A stretch of 64,000 nucleotides of DNA from Parapedobacter tibetensis (GCF_024643205.1 NZ_JAMKQJ010000003.1:310001-374000), one strand, 5' to 3'; positions 1 to 7,754 are shown, counted from the stretch's first letter. Numbers and translations: made by a program. The notes: a model not told the origin generated them from the sequence alone.

Positions 1-662
1 AGGACCTCAATAGACTCCACATCATTCATATTTACACTGCTCATGCTTCCTCCCGGAAACCCATCGATCACAATCAAGGGATCATTACTGGCAGAAATCG
101 ATCCGGAGCCGCGTACTCGAATAATGGGTGCCGAACCGGGGTTGCTCCGGGTATTGGAAATGTTGACACCGGCCAATCGGCCTACCAATGCAAGCTCGGG
201 ACGCCCTACTGGAATTTGATCCAGTATTTTGTTATCCACCTTGGAAATCGCTGCGGTCACCGAGCTCTTCTTTTGCGTTCCATAGCCAACCACGATTACT
301 TCGTCAAGCCCCGCTACATCTTCCTCCATGACCACATCCACGGTAGACCTTCCCGACACGCCCATCTCCATCTCCTTATAGCCCATGCGTTTGAATACCA
401 ATATGTCGCTAGGCTCAACCTGCTCAATTGTAAATTTGCCCGCTGTACTGGTAGCCGTACCCGATCCAGTTCGTTTTATTATGACACTCACGCCTTCCAA
501 CGGTGTACCAGAGGCATCCTTCACCGTGCCCGATACGGCCTGCTGCATCCGAACACCAGCCATCGACAGCGAACTGCCTGCCCTCGCCGATGGGAGCGGA
601 CCGGCGTGTACACCCCAAGCCGTTAAGCTTGAAAGCCAAAGAAAAAAAAGTTTTTTTTTCAT
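1..662 (-). CDS. SusC/RagA-type TonB-dependent receptor, N-terminal part (runs off window)
   Basis: Partial gene; the 3' end lies beyond base 1. The start is the ATG at 662-660, followed by three Lys codons and a hydrophobic signal peptide (about residues 1-26). A carboxypeptidase-regulatory-like beta domain follows (about 45-130: VSGTVKDASGTPLEGVSV), then the TonB box/plug start (VIVVGYGTQKKSSVTAAI) and plug motifs (VRGSGSISASNDPLIVIDGFP). This order is typical of outer-membrane SusC proteins, which import glycans or peptides together with a SusD lipoprotein. No STN domain is seen. The partner SusD is presumably downstream, outside the window. The substrate cannot be inferred. Confidence 0.93.
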   Translation of the reverse strand, partial: MKKKLFFLWLSSLTAWGVHAGPLPSARAGSSLSMAGVRMQQAVSGTVKDASGTPLEGVSVIIKRTGSGTATSTAGKFTIEQVEPSDILVFKRMGYKEMEMGVSGRSTVDVVMEEDVAGLDEVIVVGYGTQKKSSVTAAISKVDNKILDQIPVGRPELALVGRLAGVNISNTRSNPGSAPIIRVRGSGSISASNDPLIVIDGFPGGSMSSVNMNDVESIEV

Positions 663-961
663 GCCTATATTGATTAGTTGTTTCTTTCTGTATAAGCACA
701 CTGCGCAATGGCTTTTTTTAACTGCTCCATGTAAATCACGGGTACGTACACGCAAATTGCGCAAAACGTACAGCTAAATAAAGTCCTAAGCACCACGTGC
801 ATAAGCGCTCCCTCAAGATCGAGTACTAAGGGTTTTAATCGGTAACGTACCCGCTAATTACAGAAATATATTTTAAACTTCCAAATTTTTGGAAAATAGA
901 TCAGGGATTTCGCTTAAATGCATTTGCCCTGTTCTGCAACTGACGCCCCCTCTTCAACGGT
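663..961. other. Intergenic region with a short inverted repeat
   Basis: No gene is supported here. A perfect 7-bp inverted repeat, TTCCAAA-tt-TTTGGAA, lies at 879-894 in AT-rich sequence between the ATPase stop (on the minus strand) and the SusC promoter region. It is not followed by a T-run, so a terminator role is not clear. Confidence 0.4.
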
Positions 962-2155
962 TTAATAGAGCATTCCGAAAAGCCAAAGCGGCACCTTATT
1001 GCCATTCCCGATTTCGATATCATCTGCAGCTATATACGCATCATGGATATCCGCTATTTGGCTGAAGTTTTTTCTGGCCCCGCCTACTTCGAAGATATAC
1101 CGATTATCTACGACAAAATCCCCTTTTTTGGCGAGGTCGATTTGGTAGCCTGCGTTTCGCAGCTGATTGACGAAGAAGCTCTCGCGTATGCTTCCGGCGT
1201 TTTTGGGTTGGGTAGAAATTGCATGAAATAGATTGGGGTTATCCAAAAGCAACTTTCCCGGCTTCTCCAACGGTCCCAGACCCTTACCCTCCAGATAGAC
1301 CAACTGGATCAGTTTGGCTTTTTCCAGGTAATGCAGGTACTGGATAAGTGTCGTCCTGCTCATACCAATGGTTTTTGCAAGCTCGGAGACATTAGGTTTA
1401 AACGGTACCTGTGTAGCCAAGCTGGAAAGCAGTTGGTTGATCTTACGGACCTGTTGCTTGTCGATATCCTCGATAAAAGCGAGATCATAGGCAATCGTAA
1501 GGTTGACCACATTGGCAAGCTGACGGGGATAACTCGCTATATCTTCCTTGTAAAACGGATAGTATCCGTAGGTGGTGTACTGCCCGAATAGCTTGATGGG
1601 TTTCCAGTTATTCAGCTTGCTGGCCAGCGCCACGTGGTTTTCAAGCAAATCTTCCAACGCGACAGCCGGTTGCGCTATCCCGTGCTCAAAGGCAACGAAT
1701 TCGCGGAAAGAAAAACCGGGGAGGTGATGCACATGGGCACGCCTGCTGAGATCAACCTCCAAGGACAACATCTCAACAATGGATGAACCCGTAAATACCA
1801 CATGAATGTCCCGGTAGAAATCGTATAGGTTTTTGAGTTCCCGCGCCCAGCCTTCATATTTATGTACCTCGTCTACAAACAGGTATTTGCCGCCCGATTT
1901 CCTGAACGTTTCGGCCGTTTCGGCCAACGTGTGCGTAGTGAAGTACAAGTCATCCAAGCTGATATAAAGCATTTCGTCCGTCGGTAGATCCAGCGTCTTC
2001 ATGCGTTGCAGCAATAACGTGGTTTTGCCGGCTCCTCTGGATCCGAGTACGCCGATGAGCCTATTTTCCCAGTTAATCTGGCGCAATAGTGTCCGTTGGA
2101 AGCCCATATCTACCTGGCTCAATAAGACCGCGGATTTTTCCTTTAAAATATCCAT
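962..2155 (-). CDS. ATP-binding protein, AAA/DUF4143-type
   Basis: A 397-residue protein. The N-terminal ATPase half has a Walker A motif (GSRGAGKTT, about 39-47), a Walker B-like KYLFVDEVH (about 90-98) and a sensor-like VFTGSS (about 119-124). The C-terminal half has a winged-helix-like stretch (SELAKTIGMSRTTLIQYLHYLEKAKLI, cut here for length at its core) and the restriction-nuclease-like tail usual in DUF4143 proteins (FVVDNRYIFEVG). Members are common in Bacteroidota and their cellular role is not established. It stands alone, with an excellent promoter and two operator-like dyads directly upstream, so tight transcriptional control is likely. Confidence 0.9.
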   Translation of the reverse strand: MDILKEKSAVLLSQVDMGFQRTLLRQINWENRLIGVLGSRGAGKTTLLLQRMKTLDLPTDEMLYISLDDLYFTTHTLAETAETFRKSGGKYLFVDEVHKYEGWARELKNLYDFYRDIHVVFTGSSIVEMLSLEVDLSRRAHVHHLPGFSFREFVAFEHGIAQPAVALEDLLENHVALASKLNNWKPIKLFGQYTTYGYYPFYKEDIASYPRQLANVVNLTIAYDLAFIEDIDKQQVRKINQLLSSLATQVPFKPNVSELAKTIGMSRTTLIQYLHYLEKAKLIQLVYLEGKGLGPLEKPGKLLLDNPNLFHAISTQPKNAGSIRESFFVNQLRNAGYQIDLAKKGDFVVDNRYIFEVGGARKNFSQIADIHDAYIAADDIEIGNGNKVPLWLFGMLY

Positions 2156-2164
2156 CTTTTCAAA

Positions 2165-2218
2165 TTGTCTTCAGTAAAAGACAAAATTAGCTATAAAATG
2201 TCTTCAAACAAAGACATT
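2165..2218. promoter_or_regulatory. Two TGTCTT-N6-AAGACA dyads (candidate operators)
   Basis: Perfect dyads at 2165-2184 (7-bp arms, 6-base spacer) and 2197-2218 (8-bp arms, 6-base spacer) share the core TGTCTT-N6-AAGACA. Their centres are 33 bases apart, about three helical turns. One covers the -33 element and the other touches the -7 box and start of transcription. This geometry suits a dimeric repressor binding cooperatively. The regulator is unknown; the ATPase itself (winged-helix region) or the neighbouring HTH protein are candidates by position only. Confidence 0.6.
2182..2212 (-). promoter_or_regulatory. Promoter of the DUF4143-type ATPase gene
   Basis: Reading the minus strand, TTTG (2212-2209), exactly 19 bases, then TAATTTTG (2189-2182). 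This is a full match to the Bacteroidota -33/-7 consensus. The start codon lies 27 bases beyond the -7 box. Confidence 0.8.
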
Positions 2219-2269
2219 TTTCCGCTATATTTGCATAACACGGCCCGCAATGGGCCGTGCCGATGCCCC

Positions 2270-2488
2270 TCACCCTCTTTCGTCGGGCCTCTTGCCTAAA
2301 CAGACTTCTAGTATATTGGCAAGGTTGATTCCGGAATACTCGGAAAACTCCTCGTAGGTGACTACTTGATGGCTTTTTTTGCGTAGTTCTTTTAATACCT
2401 GCTGCCTGTAGCGTTGCGCTTGGCGGATACTAATGCCTAGGATGATGCTGATTTCATTGGCATTTATGACAAGTTTGGTTCTTTTCAT
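2270..2488 (-). CDS. Small helix-turn-helix-like protein
   Basis: 72 residues from the ATG at 2488-2486; a longer reading from 2536 exists but adds a poor-looking N-terminus. The centre (NANEISIILGISIRQAQRYR) looks like a helix-turn-helix with a recognition helix rich in Gln/Arg, and the C-terminus is charged. Similar small proteins are common in Bacteroidota mobile or regulatory loci. It lies just upstream of, and in the same direction as, the DUF4143-type ATPase, separated by that gene's promoter. The function is not known. Confidence 0.6.
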   Translation of the reverse strand: MKRTKLVINANEISIILGISIRQAQRYRQQVLKELRKKSHQVVTYEEFSEYSGINLANILEVCLGKRPDERG

Positions 2489-2890
2489 GGTCAGAAATTT
2501 ACCGCCCCGGCACTTGGCCGAGGTGTCGTTAATCAAATGCCGCGCCCGCGTTTAAGGTGCCTCCCACCTCCTTGTTTGCCGCTTCCTTTCCGCTTACGTA
2601 TCGGTACCCTGTCACTTTTGCCACGTTTTAACGAATATATAGCGGCGCATATGCGGAGCAGGGGCGAATAGGAATCGGATAGGCTACGGCCAAGGGGGTG
2701 CTCATTCCCGAAACACGACGGTTTATTCAACCACAAATTTAATATCGGCCATCGAATGGAGCAAGCGACAAAAGCGACAATTAGGTTTTATTGCGACAAT
2801 AACGCCAATTGCGTCTTATGCGGCGCCAGGCGACATGCGCCAAATCCATAGTTCGGAACTTTGCTTCGTTGTTAAAAAAAAGTCATACTT
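2489..2890. other. Intergenic region with GCGACAA repeats
   Basis: No gene is supported. GCGACAA occurs three times in one orientation (2765-2771, 2774-2780, 2793-2799) roughly 100 bases upstream of the four-gene operon; it could be a regulator site. An alternative reading frame at 2533-2736 has no protein-like features. Confidence 0.35.
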
Positions 2891-3646
2891 ATGGCACAAC
2901 AAGACAGTTTCTTAAAATTAAAAGGAAGAATCGGGGATTTGACCTTTTACAAAACCAAAAATGGGCATCAGGTACGCGAAAAGGGTGGCGTGAGCGCCCA
3001 ACGCATTGCCACGGATCCCAAGTACCAGCGCACGCGCGAAAACAATGCGGACTTCGCAACGGCCTCCTTGGCGGCCAAGCACTTGCGCGATGCATTGCGT
3101 CCGCTCATCCTGATGACGTACGATCCGCGTATGCCAAACCGGCTCGGAAGCCGGATGCTACGTGTGGTACGGGCTGATGCCGAACATGTGCGTGGTGAGC
3201 GGCAGGTATTGCCGCAGCATCTGGCCATCCTGCGGCGGTTCAATTTCAATGCGGCAGCCACATTGTCCAACACGCTGTTTGCTTCGGTCAGCGCCGTTGT
3301 GGATGCCGTGGCCGGCACCGTGCAGGTAACCGTACCGGGTATCCAGCCTGCCACGAAGCTGGCCAAGCCACTGGAGGCTACCCACTTCCAGTTTGTGGCG
3401 GGGGCGGCCACCCTGGATTTCAGTGAGGAAGGCGAATCTACGCTATCCATGGCCCAATCGGCAGAGTTGGACGTGAAGCAGTTGACCACGGAAGAATCGA
3501 CGCTTGCACTTCCGCTTCCCGCGGATGCGGGGCTACCCATCGTGGTGGTCTTCGGCGTCACCTTCTACATCGCCGACGGCGGGCGTAGCTACGGCCTCAA
3601 CAATGGCGCGTACAACCCCATGGCCATCATCAATATCACCGTTTGA
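2891..3646 (+). CDS. Conserved hypothetical protein, first gene of a four-gene operon
   Basis: 251 residues, no signal peptide and no membrane segment. The N-terminus (LKGRIGDLTFYKTKNGHQVR) and an Arg/Asn-rich stretch (about 45-60) recall the DUF6266-like group of abundant Bacteroidota proteins, but the match is only by eye. The middle and C-terminus are rich in Ala/Val/Thr and look like beta structure. Its stop overlaps the ATG of the next gene (TGATG), so translation is coupled. The function is unknown; a structural or scaffold role is possible given its lysis-like neighbours. Confidence 0.75.
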   Translation: MAQQDSFLKLKGRIGDLTFYKTKNGHQVREKGGVSAQRIATDPKYQRTRENNADFATASLAAKHLRDALRPLILMTYDPRMPNRLGSRMLRVVRADAEHVRGERQVLPQHLAILRRFNFNAAATLSNTLFASVSAVVDAVAGTVQVTVPGIQPATKLAKPLEATHFQFVAGAATLDFSEEGESTLSMAQSAELDVKQLTTEESTLALPLPADAGLPIVVVFGVTFYIADGGRSYGLNNGAYNPMAIINITV

Positions 3647-4056
3647 TGACGGAGCTACATCTCATCCGGACGTACCATCCGGAAGGCACCAATGGGGTGC
3701 TCAAGCACCAGGGAAAGCCCGTATGCCAAACCATCGAGCTGCCTTGGCGCAACAATCGCCGTTGGGTGAGCTGCATTCCTGAGGGGCGTTACCGCCTTTT
3801 CCGGCGAATGCACTTCAAGCATGGCGACCAGCTCGCCGTGGCCAACGTGCCTGCCCGATCGAGCATCCTCATCCATCCGGCCAACTTCGCCGTCACGGAA
3901 CTGCAAGGATGCATCGCTCCGGTAACCAAGTGCGTGGCTCCTGGCAAGGGGGTATTCAGCCGCTTAGCGCTGGATCGCATCAAGGCCATTACCTATCCTG
4001 CATTGGAGGCCGGTGAAGCGGTATGGCTGGTCATTGTAGCGGAGGGCATATTATGA
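3646..4056 (+). CDS. DUF5675-family protein
   Basis: 136 residues from the ATG at 3646; a TTG one codon earlier is less likely because the ATG overlaps the preceding stop. Family-like features are an N-terminal beta stretch (ELHLIRTYHPEGTNGVLK), IPEGRYRLFRRMHFKHGD in the middle, and SILIHPANF...LQGCIAP. The ordered HPAN and GC residues resemble the active-site region of small murein-acting folds, but catalytic activity has not been shown for DUF5675. It is second in a chain of overlapping genes, followed by two small membrane-type proteins, which suggests a lysis-cassette-like context. Confidence 0.75.
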   Translation: MTELHLIRTYHPEGTNGVLKHQGKPVCQTIELPWRNNRRWVSCIPEGRYRLFRRMHFKHGDQLAVANVPARSSILIHPANFAVTELQGCIAPVTKCVAPGKGVFSRLALDRIKAITYPALEAGEAVWLVIVAEGIL

Positions 4057-4256
4057 GCGAGAAGCCATCGCTTTACCAGCGGATCAAGCAAGGGCTTGCC
4101 ACGGCAGCTCGGGTGATTCTTGCGGCTCCGCTCAAGCTCCCACCCAAAGTGGTGGCTGGGGCGAAGTATGTGGCCCTCGCCATCGGGCTGTTGGAAGCGC
4201 TGGAAGCCAGTGAGCCCGACCCGCCTGAAACCAAGGAGGAAGAGGCCGATGAATAG
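4053..4256 (+). CDS. Small amphipathic/membrane-associated protein
   Basis: 67 residues starting at an ATG that overlaps the previous stop (ATGA). A basic N-terminus is followed by a hydrophobic segment (VAGAKYVALAIGLLEALEA, about 43-61) and a strongly acidic tail (PDPPETKEEEADE). It resembles small phage-type membrane proteins in layout only. It overlaps the next gene by 8 bases. Confidence 0.65.
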   Translation: MSEKPSLYQRIKQGLATAARVILAAPLKLPPKVVAGAKYVALAIGLLEALEASEPDPPETKEEEADE

Positions 4257-4425
4257 CCACGCAAACCGGCTAGCCGGTATTGCCGGCGGCACATTGCTCG
4301 GCGTCTCGTACTTTCCACCTTGGGCGGATGTACTGCATACCGCCGTACTGGCGGCGGTAGGTGCCTCGGTGAGTTTTTTCACCGCATGGCTGATCCAGCG
4401 CCTCACTCGTAGGCGCAAGCGTTAG
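4249..4425 (+). CDS. Holin-like small two-helix membrane protein
   Basis: 58 residues. Two hydrophobic segments (about residues 8-22 and 30-48) are joined by a short Pro/Trp-containing turn (FPPWAD), and the C-terminus is strongly basic (RLTRRRKR). This is the general architecture of small holins, but it is not sequence proof. It is the last gene of the 2891-4425 operon; a strong terminator begins within 10 bases of its stop. Confidence 0.65.
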   Translation: MNSHANRLAGIAGGTLLGVSYFPPWADVLHTAVLAAVGASVSFFTAWLIQRLTRRRKR

Positions 4426-4429
4426 CCCC

Positions 4430-5419
4430 TCAAGGCCGCTCCGAAACGGGGCGGCCTTTTTCACATGTTTCTTCATACCAGCTACGCACGCCACTGCTGA
4501 TGTTTCTATGGAAAAGCAAGTACGTGCGCTCCTGTCCGTCTTCATGATTCATCCATACTTGCTTTTCCTTCCCCACCACAATGCCCAGCTTGAGGCGCAG
4601 CTTGCATCCTTTATCGCCTATGCCTTCAAGGTTATCCACACTATTATGGAGCAGGGCATAATGCTGCCCCAGCCACGTAAATCCGTGTGTTTCCACCAGT
4701 GCTTTCATTTGCGTGGATGGCATTGGCCATTCGTACAACTGCCCGTCCCAGGTGCTTACCGTGGTTTTTCCGTTGTGCCGGTCGATGATAGCTGCCGCAT
4801 CGATCGGCATTAGTATGGCCACTCTCCGCCTTTCTGGTTGCACCACCCAGATCGAGGGTTTTGCTTCTACAGGTTCGCCCATGGCGATATCATCCATGGC
4901 GGCCATCGGCGGGGGATTCCCAGCCGCCAGCTGATCATATTCCTCCTGTTCGCGTTGCTTGTTCCACAGGTAGCGGTGTTTGTTTTGCACGTAGTACAAT
5001 AGCACCAGCAGCACGATGCCTAGCAAAACCAAAAACACCTCCCGACGGAAATACCCTCGGTCTAAGATATTTTGGCCGAATAAAGCAAAGTATGCCGTGA
5101 TAACGAGCAACACAAACGCCAGCGGTGGCAGGATATTCCACCGCAGCTGATGTATTAAGCGGTATTCCCAGCCATCGTCTATGCCATAGCGTTTGTTGAG
5201 CATGTAATTGCTGGTGCGCAGATAAGCCATCACGAGGAGCCCGCATAGGTAACTGATCACCATGGGAATCTGGTAGCCCCGCATAACGATTAGCTCGCCG
5301 ATGGTCCGTCTGGAATACAGGGCCACCACGAGGTGGCAAAAAAGCGGGAGTAAAATCAAGGCGATGATGAGATCCAGCAAGTAAGGTTTTCGTGCATAAT
5401 AAGTAAGCAATTTCTTCAT
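4430..5419 (-). CDS. Membrane protein with C-terminal LytTR-like DNA-binding domain
   Basis: 329 residues. Four hydrophobic segments in the N-terminal half (about 17-35, 50-68, 95-115, 128-145) place it in the inner membrane. A charged linker follows, then a C-terminal domain (about 200-315) with LytTR-like spacing: MPIDAAAIIDRHNGKTTVST, LYEWPMPSTQMKALVETHGF, and a WLGQHYALLHNSVDNLEGIG segment corresponding to the usual F-x-R-x-H-x-S-x-x-V-N region. Such proteins are membrane-tethered transcription regulators in Bacteroidota. The target is unknown; the adjacent overlapping operon is one candidate. The last eight codons lie in a terminator stem. Confidence 0.75.
   Translation of the reverse strand: MKKLLTYYARKPYLLDLIIALILLPLFCHLVVALYSRRTIGELIVMRGYQIPMVISYLCGLLVMAYLRTSNYMLNKRYGIDDGWEYRLIHQLRWNILPPLAFVLLVITAYFALFGQNILDRGYFRREVFLVLLGIVLLVLLYYVQNKHRYLWNKQREQEEYDQLAAGNPPPMAAMDDIAMGEPVEAKPSIWVVQPERRRVAILMPIDAAAIIDRHNGKTTVSTWDGQLYEWPMPSTQMKALVETHGFTWLGQHYALLHNSVDNLEGIGDKGCKLRLKLGIVVGKEKQVWMNHEDGQERTYLLFHRNISSGVRSWYEETCEKGRPVSERP
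4432..4461 (+). terminator. Rho-independent terminator overlapping the opposing gene's 3' end
   Basis: Stem AAGGCCGCTCCG / CGGGGCGGCCTT with a three-base loop and a following T-run. It ends the plus-strand operon and at the same time encodes the last residues (GRPVSERP) of the minus-strand LytTR protein, whose stop codon lies in the left arm. Confidence 0.85.
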
Positions 5420-5460
5420 GGTGCATAGAATTTGGATAAATGATTGAAAGCATGTTCAAC

Positions 5461-5500
5461 AAAAACACTCACGAATCCGGAAAAACACTCACGAATCCGG
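5461..5500. repeat. Perfect tandem duplication of a 20-bp unit
   Basis: Two identical 20-bp units, AAAAACACTCACGAATCCGG, sit head to tail upstream of the LytTR gene start. On the minus strand the unit contains GGATTCGTGA, close to GGATTCGTCA in the 20-bp-period repeats near 41 kb. It could be a regulator site or a member of that repeat family. Confidence 0.85.
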
Positions 5501-5585
5501 CCTGAGGTACCGCGTAGTATTGTTGATTTGACGGTTTTGGGGCAATTTTATCAAAACTTTTATTAAAAACCAAAGTATTTGCATT

Positions 5586-5987
5586 ATGACAAAAGAACCA
5601 TTGAATCCCACAGGAGTAAGCGAGGTCGTCTCGAAATTGTATGCGTTGCCGCATGAATTCCTCGTCATTGAGGCGGAAGAAATCGCTACCGATTTCCCGT
5701 TATGGCTTACGAAGCACTTCGAGTTGACCCCACATCAGCAAGCCTTTATTGCGAGCGGGCTCCATGCATCGTTCATCGAATTCGTACAGTCGCGGATTCC
5801 GTTTTTCTTCCTGCATCGGCTACCTATCAGCTATGCCGTGATGGGCAAAGAGCCGGAAGACGACGACGAGGAATGGGGTAAGATCATCGAGGGCATCGAC
5901 GGGGCCTCGCGGACCAGCAGTCCGCACAGATCCGGTGGCGATGCCTCGGGTACCTTCCAGTTTATTGCCCGGTATTACAGGAAGTAA
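5586..5987 (+). CDS. Hypothetical protein
   Basis: 133 residues, no signal peptide. The first about 95 residues look helical with hydrophobic faces (QQAFIASGLHASFIEFVQSR); an acidic patch (KEPEDDDEEWGK) and a Ser/Gly-rich tail follow. I do not recognise a family. It precedes a Crp-like gene in the same direction by about 130 bases. Confidence 0.65.
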   Translation: MTKEPLNPTGVSEVVSKLYALPHEFLVIEAEEIATDFPLWLTKHFELTPHQQAFIASGLHASFIEFVQSRIPFFFLHRLPISYAVMGKEPEDDDEEWGKIIEGIDGASRTSSPHRSGGDASGTFQFIARYYRK

Positions 5988-6120
5988 TCGTGATTATGAT
6001 CGTTGTTTCAATAGTGTCTACAATCCCGTCCGGTAATGGCGGCCCAGTGCCTCCGGCCTGTCTACCAGGTGGTGCCAAGTGGCGTGGGCCCCCATGGCTG
6101 GTGCCTTATACCACGGCACC

Positions 6121-6732
6121 ATGCCTTTTGCTCACGATCAACAAACCGTTATGCACACCTTCATCCAATTCTGGACCACCCATGTAGCCCACGTGCCCGA
6201 TGTGGCCATCGCCTTTGTGCAGGCGTATGCCAAGGTCGTGGATTATTCGCTTGGCACGTACCTCGTGCGGGCGGGCGATTTCTGGCCGTACTGGAATCTC
6301 GTGCTGGAGGGTGCGGTGATGGCATTGTACTATGCCGAAGACGGTTCGGTGGCCGTGCCGTGGCTGGTCACGGCTGGCGGTTATTTCACCGGTACGGCAC
6401 ATGCCTTTACCAAGCGGCGCGATGAGGTGTTTATCCAGGCACTTGACGATACCCGCGTGATGCAGCTGCCCAATGCGCGGTTGCAGCAGGCCCAGCAACA
6501 GTATCATACCTTCAGCGAACTCATCAACATCCTCAAGCAGCGCCGTATCGAGCAGGATGCCCTGCTTGACCATGTGTTCCGGCAAACCGGTGGCGAGGCC
6601 CGCGTTGCCGCATTCTTCGAGGCTTACCCTAGGCTGGCCCCGCTATTGCCTATGCAGCAAGTATGCGCCATCCTGCAGATCAGCGAATCGACATACAAGC
6701 GAGGCAAGCGGGGGTATTACCGGAAGTGGTAG
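6121..6732 (+). CDS. Crp/Fnr-type transcription regulator-like protein
   Basis: 203 residues from the ATG at 6121 (the reading frame is open further upstream, and an ATG at 6151 is also possible). The N-terminal two thirds fit a cyclic-nucleotide-binding-like beta barrel (GTYLVRAGDFWPYWNLVLEG, then VAVPWLVTAGGYF), as in the many Bacteroidota Crp-like regulators that lack clear cAMP contacts. The C-terminus has a short helix-turn-helix (MQQVCAILQISESTYKR). Targets are unknown. A hairpin follows the stop. Confidence 0.75.
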   Translation: MPFAHDQQTVMHTFIQFWTTHVAHVPDVAIAFVQAYAKVVDYSLGTYLVRAGDFWPYWNLVLEGAVMALYYAEDGSVAVPWLVTAGGYFTGTAHAFTKRRDEVFIQALDDTRVMQLPNARLQQAQQQYHTFSELINILKQRRIEQDALLDHVFRQTGGEARVAAFFEAYPRLAPLLPMQQVCAILQISESTYKRGKRGYYRKW

Positions 6733-6738
6733 GTGTAA

Positions 6739-6782
6739 TGCATTTACTTTACCTATCAGCTTGCTGATTTGTAAGCAATGCA
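6739..6782 (+). terminator. Imperfect hairpin after the Crp-like gene
   Basis: An outer stem TGCATT/AATGCA encloses ATCAGC-tt-GCTGAT. There is no strong T-run, so this is a weak terminator candidate. Confidence 0.35.
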
Positions 6783-6926
6783 AATAGTTGGCTATTGATA
6801 TTGTATGGAGGTTTTTCACACATGATAGTATCATATGAGGCTTTGGTAGCGGAGTACACCTCCCATACAAAAAATATTCGATATACAACGGGCCATTCTG
6901 GCCCATTTTCGGCCTGACCGCCACCC

Positions 6927-6934
6927 TACATTTG
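6927..6934 (+). promoter_or_regulatory. -7 box (TACATTTG) upstream of the 46-residue gene
   Basis: A full match to TAnnTTTG, 125 bases upstream of the small gene at 7059. No convincing TTG lies at the right distance. Between it and the gene, GGGGCGG (6999-7005) pairs with CCGCCCC (7014-7020), giving a 7-bp hairpin in the leader. Confidence 0.4.
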
Positions 6935-7058
6935 CCTATACCGGAAACGACAGGTAGGTGAGCCGATCGATAGGCAATGGTTTCGGTACAGGCCGGTCGG
7001 GGCGGTTTTCATTCCGCCCCACCCGCTTGGGAAAAAAGAAAAGGTAAAAACATAGCAG

Positions 7059-7199
7059 ATGAACAGCGAACACATAAACACAGCATACAACAGGTCGGGC
7101 TGGTTTTATTACGATACCCCAATAGGTGGTTTCATACCGGAAGAAGAAGTACAGTTTCTTCCGGCTAAACAGGAAGGGGGTACGGTGATGGATCCTTAA
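7059..7199 (+). CDS. Small 46-residue protein
   Basis: An open frame of 46 residues starting MNSEHINTAYNRSGWFYYDT and ending in an acidic/Gly-rich tail. It is preceded by a purine-rich stretch (AAAAGG about 14 bases before the ATG) and is followed after 87 bases by the MauE-like gene, in the same direction. The composition (Trp-Phe-Tyr-Tyr, Pro-Glu-Glu-Glu) looks protein-like and no competing frame is better. There is no signal peptide. The function is unknown; small proteins next to MauE/TlpA/SusCD genes may be substrates or partners of that system. Confidence 0.5.
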   Translation: MNSEHINTAYNRSGWFYYDTPIGGFIPEEEVQFLPAKQEGGTVMDP

Positions 7200-7286
7200 C
7201 ACCTCAAACGAATGGATAGGCCGATGCAAGGCATCCGCGTTATCCCACTAGGAGTGAACACAAGAATTTGCAAACCGCAACATACC

Positions 7287-7754
7287 ATGAACAAGAAAAC
7301 CCCATACATCGATGCCGGCATCCGGCTCCTTTTCATAGCCCTATATACCTATACGGGCATGACGAAACTACTGGATTTTCCGGTATATCGCATCAAGATG
7401 CGGCGGCAGCCGTTTCCAGAACCGTTGAAGGAAGTGTTCGTTTGGGGCGTGCCGACTACTGAGTTACTCATGGCCATCGTTTTGGTGCCTCCTTACTTAA
7501 TAGCAGCACCAAAATTAACCAGAGGTAGTTTGGCGGCAAACCTTCTGGTTATCGGCAGCTTTACGGTCTATACAGGTTTGGCGGCCACGGGGGCATTCGG
7601 ATATGTACCCTGTTCGTGTGGCGGTTTTTTGGAAGGCATGGGGTGGTGGGTGCATTTTCTTTTCAACCTGGTGTTTACGCTAATCGCAGCCCTGGGCGTC
7701 TGGCTGCACCGAAGTAAAGAAGACGCCGAAGTATTACCATCGATTCGTGGCTGA
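7287..7754 (+). CDS. MauE/DoxX-family membrane protein
   Basis: 155 residues from the ATG at 7287. Four hydrophobic segments and the family-typical N-terminal pattern (IALYTYTGMTKLLDF) are present, with a redox-like PCSCGG motif (about 112-117) before the last membrane helices. MauE-like proteins sit in the inner membrane and are linked to disulfide formation or electron transfer. The TlpA-like protein encoded at 12928-14490 is a plausible functional neighbour, although on the other strand. Confidence 0.85.
   Translation: MNKKTPYIDAGIRLLFIALYTYTGMTKLLDFPVYRIKMRRQPFPEPLKEVFVWGVPTTELLMAIVLVPPYLIAAPKLTRGSLAANLLVIGSFTVYTGLAATGAFGYVPCSCGGFLEGMGWWVHFLFNLVFTLIAALGVWLHRSKEDAEVLPSIRG

Noticed and set aside
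424..708. Open frame of 94 codons on the minus strand
   Set aside because: It is a different frame over the SusC start, which has the signal peptide and domain motifs.
2533..2736. Open frame on the minus strand upstream of the HTH gene
   Set aside because: Low-complexity Arg/Gly/Lys-rich translation without any protein-like pattern.
6036..6425. Open frame of 129 codons on the plus strand
   Set aside because: Overlaps the Crp-like gene in another frame; translation is Arg/Gly/Cys-rich and not protein-like.
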